DNA from: DASYSA01 sp036003885
GTDB lineage: Bacteria > Acidobacteriota > Blastocatellia > UBA7656
Length of the DNA: 8,851 nucleotides
Direction of reading: 5' to 3'
NCBI GenBank assembly: GCA_036003885.1
Contig: DASYSA010000653.1
Span: forward strand, 1-8,851
Made by a program: the position numbers and the translations under genes. Shown here piece by piece: positions 1-6,450 of this stretch. The first letter of the stretch is position 1, and every line of letters begins with the position of its first letter. The notes under the pieces were generated by a model. It worked only from the letters and a program-made list of their open reading frames with translations. It searched no databases and was not told the DNA's origin.

Positions 1-1
1 C

Positions 2-1096
2 ACAATCAATTATCAGCGGGACATTGACGGTGATGGCTTGCAGCGCGGGACGCTGGTCTTAAATCGGCCCGAACTGCGGGCTGTAAGGCAGACGTTGTGG
101 ATAAAGCAAGGCAATGAGGTTCGCGTATACAGCTTCAGTGAATCGAGTTTTGAAGTGCGGCCTGTTGGCGCCGTCGCGCCATCGGTCTTTGAGCCAGATC
201 CCGAGTTGTTGTCTTCAGCGAAGCCCGAAACTGGAAGCCCGAAATTAGAAACTGACACTTCGCCGTTACCCATTACCCCTATTTCCCCTGCGGCTTCAGC
301 CGATCTGGAAGTCGAAGTCGTGCGGCAACTAAATCAAGTCAACGCTTTTCTCGGCGAGCAGATAAGCGTTGAGCGTACTCCGGAAGGCCATCTCAACGTC
401 AAGGGAATTGTTGAAGCAGATGAACGCAAGATCGAACTGCTGCGGGCGCTTACTTCATTTCGCTCGAATCCTGCCGTCAAGATCGATATTACTACCGTGG
501 GCGAGGTCTTAAAACGTCAGCGGCAATCTACGTTCCCACAAACCGCCACGAGCGAAGTCGCAAGCGTGAAAGGTGAAGCGCCGGTTGAGGCGGAGTTGCG
601 CCAATACTTCTCCAAAAGAGGGATTCCCTCTGAGCAGCTCGGTCAGGAAGTCCAACGCTTCAGCAGCCGGGTGCTGAATCATTCTTTTCAAGCGCGCCGG
701 CACGCCTTGGCGCTCAAACAGATCGCCGAAAGATTCTCTTTGGAAGATCTGCGCAGCCTCGATCCGCAGGCCAAGGCCAAATGGCAGGCGATGCTCGCTC
801 AGCATGCGCGTGCCTTGCAGCAAGAGACTGCCGCGTTACGTCGGGAATTGGAGTCGGCGTTTCCACCTTTAGGAACGGCCAAGACGGGTGGGGCCGATAT
901 CAGCAGCGATGAAGCGCTGGTGCGTGCTTCGCAGCAACTCTTTGCCGTTGCCGTCGATAACGATGAAAAGATCCGTCGCTCATTTGCTGTCTATGCCGGC
1001 GCCTCAGGCGTGGTGCCTGTGAAGACAGCTCAATTTTGGCAATCGCTCGGCAACGCCGAAAGGATCGCGCAAGCAATCCAGAACCGCCAGCCGTAG
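2..1096 (+). CDS. Protein of unknown function with BON-like segment and helical C-terminus, 5' end cut by window
   Basis: The frame is open from the first complete codon at position 2 to a TAG at 1094-1096, giving 364 visible residues. A TTG at 38 is in frame, but coding sequence continues upstream of it, so the true start lies outside the window. Visible order: a beta-rich end of a longer domain (about residues 1-60), a Pro/Ser/Thr-rich linker (about 60-100), a compact alpha/beta segment (about 102-167) whose strand-Gly-x-Val-helix pattern (HLNVKGIVEADERK, then a strand near VKIDITTV) resembles BON or secretin-type ring domains, and a long charged helical tail (about 197-292, rich in Arg, Ala, Leu and Gln). 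No catalytic motif and no transmembrane segment are visible. The architecture recalls uncharacterised proteins, some anti-sigma-like, that I associate with Acidobacteriota; this is recollection, not a search result. The 88-base gap suggests it is not co-translated with the receptor gene downstream. Confidence 0.85.
   Translation, partial: TINYQRDIDGDGLQRGTLVLNRPELRAVRQTLWIKQGNEVRVYSFSESSFEVRPVGAVAPSVFEPDPELLSSAKPETGSPKLETDTSPLPITPISPAASADLEVEVVRQLNQVNAFLGEQISVERTPEGHLNVKGIVEADERKIELLRALTSFRSNPAVKIDITTVGEVLKRQRQSTFPQTATSEVASVKGEAPVEAELRQYFSKRGIPSEQLGQEVQRFSSRVLNHSFQARRHALALKQIAERFSLEDLRSLDPQAKAKWQAMLAQHARALQQETAALRRELESAFPPLGTAKTGGADISSDEALVRASQQLFAVAVDNDEKIRRSFAVYAGASGVVPVKTAQFWQSLGNAERIAQAIQNRQP
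221..248 (+). repeat. Two-copy imperfect tandem repeat of a 14-bp unit inside the gene 1 linker
   Basis: AAGCCCGAAACTGG (221-234) is followed directly by AAGCCCGAAATTAG (235-248); 12 of 14 bases match. It lies in the low-complexity linker. Because 14 is not a multiple of three, the two copies are read in different frames, so the repeat acts at DNA level and not as a peptide repeat. Confidence 0.6.
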
Positions 1097-1101
1097 CCTT
1101 A

Positions 1102-1130
1102 TTGTTAGTGTGTTTTTGATCTGCATAAAT
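1102..1130 (+). promoter_or_regulatory. Possible weak sigma70-like promoter for the receptor operon
   Basis: A TTGTTA (1102-1107) matches four of six bases of the -35 consensus. CATAAA (1124-1129) matches four of six of the -10 consensus, with a 16-base spacer. This is the best candidate in the only sizeable gap upstream of the receptor gene. Two 4/6 boxes can arise by chance, and the sigma factor preferences of this organism are unknown. Confidence 0.25.
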
Positions 1131-1164
1131 CCGGGTTTTATCTGCGGCTGATTTTCTGATCTGA
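1119..1164 (+). repeat. Three ATCTG motifs at about 20-base spacing in the leader
   Basis: ATCTGC at 1119-1124, ATCTGC at 1140-1145 and ATCTGA at 1159-1164 are separated by 21 and 19 bases, close to two helical turns each. They lie between the possible promoter and the receptor ribosome binding site. They could be operator half-sites or the worn remains of a dispersed intergenic repeat; neither can be shown from one window. Confidence 0.3.
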
Positions 1165-1171
1165 TTTCTTT

Positions 1172-1176
1172 GGAGG
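1172..1176 (+). promoter_or_regulatory. Ribosome binding site of the receptor gene
   Basis: GGAGG lies 8 bases before the ATG at 1185. It decides the start: an in-frame TTG at 1170 overlaps the Shine-Dalgarno sequence itself and would only add five residues ahead of a complete signal peptide. Confidence 0.85.
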
Positions 1177-1184
1177 ATTGCATC

Positions 1185-4100
1185 ATGACTAGCCCCGTTT
1201 CCAAAACACTTCGAGCTTTGTTCTTGCTCTTCGCCTTTTCCGCTTTACCCTTTGCCGTCGCTCACGCCCAAAGCACGAGTGCGACGCTCAGTGGCACGGT
1301 GACGGATCAGAACGGCGCTGCGATTCCGGGCGCGACGATCACAATTCTGAACACCGCGACATCATTGCAGCGCCAAGCGACGACAAACGATGAAGGTTAT
1401 TTCGTGGTTCCACTATTGTCTCCCGGGACATACACGGTAAGCGCGAGGCGTGACGGTTTCGCTCCGCTCGACATTCATGTAACTCTAAACGTCGGAGATC
1501 AGAAGGCGCTGCAGATTCAATTGAAGGCTGGCGATGTCAACGCGACCGTCACGGTTGATTCGAGCGCGGAGTTAGTGAGAACTGATTCCGCCGTCGCCAC
1601 GGTGGTGGATCGTCAGTTCGTTGCGAACATCCCACTCAATGGTCGAAGTTTTCAATCGCTGATCAATCTCACGCCTGGCGTCGTTGTGCCTATCGGAGCT
1701 CCTGCATTTGGAGGGGAAATTGGGGGGCAATTCAGTGTGAATGGTCAGCGAGCGTCGAGCAATGCATTCATGGTTGACGGTGTGAGTGCAAATGTGGGGT
1801 CTTCCGCGGTTCAGAATCCTGGACCACAAACAGGAGGTAATTTGCCGGGGCTTACCACACTAGGGACTACGCAGAGCCTTGTTTCGGTTGATGCGATGCA
1901 GGAGTTTAAGGTGCAGACCTCAGGCTATGCTGCCGAATACGGACGACAACCTGGTGGGCAGATATCGATTCAAACGCGCTCCGGAACTAGTCAGTTCCAC
2001 GGCAACTTATTCGATTACCTACGCAATGATGTTTTTGACGCCAACAACTGGTTCTTAAACGCCAGAAGGCAGCCAAAACCGCCATTGCGGCAGAATGATT
2101 TTGGGGGCACCTTCAGCGGTCCGCTCTTTTTGCCGAGATTCGGGGAAGGAGGCGGTAGGTGGTACAACGGTCGCGATAAGACCTTCTTCTTTTTCTCTTA
2201 TGAGGGTCTGAGATTGCGTCAGCCGAAATTCGCGCTCACGAATGTTCCAACCAGATGTTTGCGTGGGCTGGGAAGTTGTCAAGCGGGTCAAAGCGCAGCT
2301 GCCGTTGGTATTCAGCCCTTTCTGAAGTCGTTGCCGTTACCTAATGGGAGAGATCTGGGTAATGGATTTGCTGAATTCGCGTCCGGCTACTCCGATCCGT
2401 CCAGTTTGAACGCCACAAGTATTCGCATTGATCACGCGATTTCATCGAAGGTTAACGTATTCGGAAGATATAATTACTCACCTTCCAGCACAGATGCTCG
2501 AAGCACATTTAATCTCAGTAGTATCAGCGGCAGTGAGGCTGTGATTGCCACCATTACGCTTGGTGCAAATGTCATATTTACTGCTCGCAGCGCTAATGAA
2601 TTTAGATTCAATTACAGTCGGAATGATGCTAGAACGAATACTCGACCTGACCCTTTCGGCGGCAGCGAACGGTTGGATGGAAGTCTTATTTGCCTACCAC
2701 AGTACTGCAAGCCTCAAAGCGCTGGGAATGTTCAATTCGTATTACCTGGGGTGAGTGCCATATCGATGGGGGTTGCGAGCAGCATTGGTTATCAGCGTCA
2801 GTTTAATGTTGTGGATGGCTTTACTTACACGAAGGGGACGCATCATCTAAAATTTGGCGGAGATTACAGGCAGTTGCTTCCCGAGCGTGCCTCATTTGTC
2901 TACAGAGTGTCTGCATCTTTCACCACCTTCAACGGTGTACTCACGGGCGTGGCATCCAGTGCTGTTGCCCGTGCGAGTGTCCCGACTCAGCCCGTTTACA
3001 CAAGCTTTTCTGCCTATGCTCAGGACACGTGGAACGTCTCGCAAAGATTAGTGCTGGACGTTGGCGTGAGATGGGAATTAAACCCCGCTCCGCATCTTGC
3101 AGGGAGTGACCAGGAGTTGGCGGTTACACAAGTGCGCGATCTTTCCACCATGAAGTTTGCGCCCTCCGGAACGCCCCTTTGGAAGACGACATACGGCAAT
3201 TTTGCGCCCCGGGCGGGCGTGGCCTATTTCCTTTCGCGCGATGCCGGGCGCGAAACGATATTGCGTGGTGGATTTGGCGTCTTCTACGACAGCGGCAACG
3301 ATATGGGATCCGTACAAGTGGTCTTCCACCCATTTACTGTAGCTAAGAATTTCACAAATGTCGTTTTTCCGCTGTCGCCTGCACTCTTTGCTCCGCCAAC
3401 CGTACCTGGTTCTTTGGCGCCGCCCGTTCCAGCAACGATCTTTATTGACCCTACCCTTAAGCTGCCTTACACGCTGCAGTGGAATGTGGCATTGGAGCGG
3501 TCACTGGGGCGAGAGCAGGCGCTCACGGTGTCTTACGTGGGCGCCGTTGGCAGGCGATTGCTGCAATCGAGAAATGTAAGCCTTCAGTTAATCAACCCGA
3601 ATTTTACGAGCGGCACTGTGGTAACCAACCTTGCAACTTCTGACTATCATGCGCTTCAAGCGCAATTTCGTCGTCGTCTCTCGCGCGGCTTGCAAGCGTT
3701 GGTTTCTTACACCTGGTCGCACTCGATCGATGAGGATTCGCGGAGCTTTGGCAGCGTTGCAGGTATTTCAGCTCAGCGCGGCAATTCGGAATTCGATTTT
3801 CGTCACGTTTTTGGAGCGGCACTGACTTACGAGATTCCGGTGCGTGAGAGGAAAGGTCTTGGGTACCAGCTCCTGCGCGGATGGGCAGCCGACGCTAACT
3901 TTCATGCGCAGTCAGCGTATCCCTTCGATATCGTTAGTTCTACGTTAATCGATCCAGTTGACGGCAGTCGGATCGCGATCAGGCCTAACGTAATTTCTGG
4001 CGTGCCTTTCTATTTAAAGGATCCCACAGCACCTGGTAGCCGCGTCGTTAACAATATTGCGCCAACAGCGAGTCAGGTGGCAGCTGCCGGCTGTGGCCCC

Positions 4101-4439
4101 GTGAGCGCATCGACGCCTGCAAAAGGCGCCTTTTGCACTCCCCTTCCTGGTAAACAGGGCAATCTAGGTCGCAACGTGCTAAGAGGGTTTCCAGCGTGGC
4201 AGTTGGACTTTGCTTTGCGACGGCGGATCAAACTTAGCGAAAAAACGGCGCTTCAATTTCGCGCTGAGGCCTTCAACATTTTCAATCACCCAAACTTTGC
4301 CGCGATATCGACCAGCTTGTCAGCCGCGAATTTTGGTCAGGCTACGAACACGGTAGATCAGACTCTGAATGGCATCAACGCGCTGTATCAGATCGGAGGA
4401 GCTCGTTCCATGCAGTTCGCGCTGAAGTTTGAGTTTTAA
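1185..4439 (+). CDS. Oar-like TonB-dependent outer-membrane receptor with carboxypeptidase-regulatory-like N-terminal domain
   Basis: The protein has 1084 residues, the usual size for Oar-type receptors. Such receptors sit in the outer membrane and import ligands using TonB-ExbBD energy. A signal peptide covers residues 1-28, with a hydrophobic core LRALFLLFAFSALPFAVA and predicted cleavage AHA|QS. Residues about 32-113 form a CarboxypepD_reg-like Ig-fold domain (SGTVTDQNGAAIPGATITI, then TNDEGYFVVPLLSPGTYTV). The plug follows at about 125-270, with LNGRSFQSLINLTPG, the FSVNGQRASSNAFMVDG segment and EYGRQPGGQISIQTRSG. The rest is a long beta-barrel with alternating aromatic strands, ending in ALKFEF; a C-terminal Phe is the classic outer-membrane barrel assembly signal. 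No clear TonB box could be picked out. All six cysteines form three close pairs (358/365, 503/508, 970/984). Start ATG is set by GGAGG and the signal peptide. The genes that follow encode exported proteins, suggesting uptake of something they release; the ligand is unknown. Confidence 0.95.
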   Translation: MTSPVSKTLRALFLLFAFSALPFAVAHAQSTSATLSGTVTDQNGAAIPGATITILNTATSLQRQATTNDEGYFVVPLLSPGTYTVSARRDGFAPLDIHVTLNVGDQKALQIQLKAGDVNATVTVDSSAELVRTDSAVATVVDRQFVANIPLNGRSFQSLINLTPGVVVPIGAPAFGGEIGGQFSVNGQRASSNAFMVDGVSANVGSSAVQNPGPQTGGNLPGLTTLGTTQSLVSVDAMQEFKVQTSGYAAEYGRQPGGQISIQTRSGTSQFHGNLFDYLRNDVFDANNWFLNARRQPKPPLRQNDFGGTFSGPLFLPRFGEGGGRWYNGRDKTFFFFSYEGLRLRQPKFALTNVPTRCLRGLGSCQAGQSAAAVGIQPFLKSLPLPNGRDLGNGFAEFASGYSDPSSLNATSIRIDHAISSKVNVFGRYNYSPSSTDARSTFNLSSISGSEAVIATITLGANVIFTARSANEFRFNYSRNDARTNTRPDPFGGSERLDGSLICLPQYCKPQSAGNVQFVLPGVSAISMGVASSIGYQRQFNVVDGFTYTKGTHHLKFGGDYRQLLPERASFVYRVSASFTTFNGVLTGVASSAVARASVPTQPVYTSFSAYAQDTWNVSQRLVLDVGVRWELNPAPHLAGSDQELAVTQVRDLSTMKFAPSGTPLWKTTYGNFAPRAGVAYFLSRDAGRETILRGGFGVFYDSGNDMGSVQVVFHPFTVAKNFTNVVFPLSPALFAPPTVPGSLAPPVPATIFIDPTLKLPYTLQWNVALERSLGREQALTVSYVGAVGRRLLQSRNVSLQLINPNFTSGTVVTNLATSDYHALQAQFRRRLSRGLQALVSYTWSHSIDEDSRSFGSVAGISAQRGNSEFDFRHVFGAALTYEIPVRERKGLGYQLLRGWAADANFHAQSAYPFDIVSSTLIDPVDGSRIAIRPNVISGVPFYLKDPTAPGSRVVNNIAPTASQVAAAGCGPVSASTPAKGAFCTPLPGKQGNLGRNVLRGFPAWQLDFALRRRIKLSEKTALQFRAEAFNIFNHPNFAAISTSLSAANFGQATNTVDQTLNGINALYQIGGARSMQFALKFEF

Positions 4440-4563
4440 GGGCCCTACGGAATCCCAGAAACCAACTCGCCACCAACAACATCGCATGAAGATTCCTGTC
4501 GGTTCGAGAGATGAGGGTCCCCCATCGCTTACCGGAATAGAATCGGAAAACTGGAAGAAAATT
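4440..4563 (+). other. Leader between receptor and propeller genes, no convincing terminator
   Basis: These 124 bases contain one short imperfect hairpin at 4510-4526 (GATG / CATC stem plus two or three G-C pairs, loop of three to four bases). No T-run follows it, so a Rho-independent terminator is unlikely. The propeller gene's reading frame stays open back across this region to a TTG at 4429, and an in-frame ATG exists at 4486, but neither has a Shine-Dalgarno sequence. Read-through from the receptor gene is therefore likely. Confidence 0.55.
4553..4557 (+). promoter_or_regulatory. Ribosome binding site of the propeller gene
   Basis: GGAAG lies 6 bases before the ATG at 4564. It supports that start over the upstream in-frame ATG at 4486 and TTG at 4429, which lack such a site and would put about 26 to 45 polar residues in front of the signal peptide. 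Confidence 0.65.
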
Positions 4564-6450
4564 ATGCTGACTGTTAACAGGAAATCTACAAAGACAATGC
4601 TGCTGACGATAGGACAGATAATTGTCATAGCTGGAGTAGTGCGCGCTCAGAACGGTAACTCTAATGTTCCGCTAGTAGTAGGACCAAACGTGCAGATAAG
4701 CCAGGCATATTCAAATTTAGAACATGGGGAGAATCTTACGGCCGCCAGTCCGGAGAATTCTGGTCAGCTTTTGAGCTGTGCCGTGATCTTTCGTCCGGAC
4801 AGTTTGAGATTCTCTGATCAGTACTGTTATGCCTCGTTCGATAGTGGTAAGAGTTGGCAACCGAGCGTGAAGATTGAAGACGGTGTTATTAATAGTGATC
4901 CGGCCGTCATCTATGGACAGGGAAATGATGCTTACTCTGTGACTTTGTTTGAACCTTCCAGCCAAATGGATCTGGAGGCGCTTGGGCATACAGATACGAC
5001 GGCAGCCTGGGCTACAGTTGTCTACAAATCTATAGACAGCGGTCGGACTTTCAAGGAGTCGGCACGATTCGAGTTTATTGATCGGCCTTACATGACAATC
5101 GATCGGTCTAAGGGTAGATATGCAGGTCGCCTCTATATTGTGGGGAAGGAGCGGGTCTCGGGGATTTCAGGGGCGAGTATCTGGAGCATGAAGCTTTTTC
5201 ACTCCGATGATGGTGGCAAGACATTTCAGGGCCCGACTGTAATTGCGGGTCCCGTTCCGCCGAATGGCGTGGTTGCTTCGTTCGGCTGCCAGGTGCTCTC
5301 TGATGGAAGCCTCGTAATATTGTTTTCAGCCAGGAGACAAGCCACTCCTCAGGGATCAACCGAGAGCGGACCCGATTCTGAATTGTATGTAATTAGATCA
5401 AGGGATGGTGGCCAGACCTTTAGCAGACCCCAAAAGGTTGGTGATAGGCGTTACGGAAGTGGAGAAGGCGGATTCGCCGCGGATACGGCGAGCAGTCTGT
5501 TCAGGGATAGGTTATACGCCGTCTGGCCAAACAATACTGCGAATGGCAGGGCGGTCTTGTTCGCATATTCCGCTGATCGAGGGAATTCATGGTCCAAGCC
5601 AGCGACAATCAATGACGATCGACCCGAGGAGTCAGACAAGCCTGGGGTGAACCACATGCTTCCTGCGGTAGCGGTAAACAAACACGGAGCTGTGCTGGTG
5701 GCTTGGTATGATCGCCGAAACGCTAAGGACGATCTGGGTTGGCAGCTACGCGCGGCAGCTTCGCTGGACGGAGGCGAGACCTTTTCTCCCAGTATTCCCG
5801 TTGCCGAAGTAGCTACTAAATATTCACGCGATTACTGGAGGCTTTGGCTTACGGATTTGACCGCCCACGGAACAATGACTTTTGGCATACGGCTTTGGCG
5901 TAGTGGACGTTTTGCAGGCGATACGAGTGGGTTGGCAGCGGACACGGATGGCATCTTTCATCCAACCTGGATAGACAACCGTACTGGAGTCCCGCAACTC
6001 TGGACCGCAGCTGTTCGCATTAAAGGAATGGTTGCGCGGCACGGTGGCGGCGGTCTCGAGGACTTTGAGGATATTTCCAAACAGGCGATGGTTAAGTTGT
6101 CCGATCCGACGTTCGATCAGACTACGGGTTTACTCAAAGTAACTGCGCAGCTGCAGAACGTCTCGAAAGACATATTGAAGGGACCGGTGAAAATTCGAGT
6201 ACTCAAGATTGTCCCGGCACTTGGAGTAGCGCAAATCACCAATGCAGATAACGGGCAAAGCGATGCTGGGGCAGTCTGGGATTTCAGTTCAGTAATTCCT
6301 AAAGAAGGGCTTGCGCCAATGACAATGTCTGAGGCAAAAACTTTGACGTTTCGGATCACGGATTTACGCCAGGTTAGCAATCGGCCCGGTCAGGTTCGTG
6401 ATGAACTCTTTACCTGGGACGTGCGCATTTATGCTCGGGGACAAAAATGA
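4564..6450 (+). CDS. Exported Asp-box (BNR/sialidase-fold) six-bladed beta-propeller protein
   Basis: The protein has 628 residues. A Sec signal peptide spans residues 1-27: a basic n-region (NRKSTK), a hydrophobic core (MLLTIGQIIVIAGVV) and predicted cleavage at VRA|QN. Six Asp-box motifs (S-x-D-x-G-x-T/S-W/F) start at residues 91 (SFDSGKSW), 156 (SIDSGRTF), 214 (SDDGGKTF), 279 (SRDGGQTF), 336 (SADRGNSW) and 400 (SLDGGETF). Their spacing of 57-65 residues is what a six-bladed sialidase-type propeller gives. DRPYMTID (173-180) and GDTSGLAAD...HPTWIDNR (from 452) are further motifs I associate with secreted BNR-repeat proteins. A beta-rich C-terminal domain (about 509-626) follows. Asp boxes are structural, so they do not prove sialidase activity; I could not assign the Arg triad or the Tyr/Glu pair of true exo-sialidases. 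The likely role is extracytoplasmic glycan binding or hydrolysis. The 3' end overlaps the oxidoreductase gene, arguing for translational coupling. Confidence 0.9.
   Translation: MLTVNRKSTKTMLLTIGQIIVIAGVVRAQNGNSNVPLVVGPNVQISQAYSNLEHGENLTAASPENSGQLLSCAVIFRPDSLRFSDQYCYASFDSGKSWQPSVKIEDGVINSDPAVIYGQGNDAYSVTLFEPSSQMDLEALGHTDTTAAWATVVYKSIDSGRTFKESARFEFIDRPYMTIDRSKGRYAGRLYIVGKERVSGISGASIWSMKLFHSDDGGKTFQGPTVIAGPVPPNGVVASFGCQVLSDGSLVILFSARRQATPQGSTESGPDSELYVIRSRDGGQTFSRPQKVGDRRYGSGEGGFAADTASSLFRDRLYAVWPNNTANGRAVLFAYSADRGNSWSKPATINDDRPEESDKPGVNHMLPAVAVNKHGAVLVAWYDRRNAKDDLGWQLRAAASLDGGETFSPSIPVAEVATKYSRDYWRLWLTDLTAHGTMTFGIRLWRSGRFAGDTSGLAADTDGIFHPTWIDNRTGVPQLWTAAVRIKGMVARHGGGGLEDFEDISKQAMVKLSDPTFDQTTGLLKVTAQLQNVSKDILKGPVKIRVLKIVPALGVAQITNADNGQSDAGAVWDFSSVIPKEGLAPMTMSEAKTLTFRITDLRQVSNRPGQVRDELFTWDVRIYARGQK

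Noticed and set aside
1088..1150. Inverted repeat CAGCCG / CGGCTG around the first gap as a terminator
   Set aside because: Only six base pairs with a 51-base loop and no T-run; expected by chance.
4434..4460. GGGCCC palindrome just after the receptor stop as a regulatory site
   Set aside because: A six-base palindrome alone is common, and no flanking symmetry or T-run supports it.
4510..4526. Hairpin as a terminator after the receptor gene
   Set aside because: The stem is short with a mismatch or bulge and no T-run follows; it does not meet the form of an intrinsic terminator.
4429..4563. Longer start for the propeller gene (TTG 4429 or ATG 4486)
   Set aside because: No Shine-Dalgarno sequence before either. 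The added residues are polar and precede a complete signal peptide that begins right after ATG 4564, which has GGAAG at good spacing.
4320..4628. 102-codon open frame on the - strand across the receptor-propeller junction, with a hydrophobic N-terminus
   Set aside because: It covers the receptor C-terminus and the propeller signal peptide in antisense; the hydrophobic look comes from the opposite strand. No supporting start signal.
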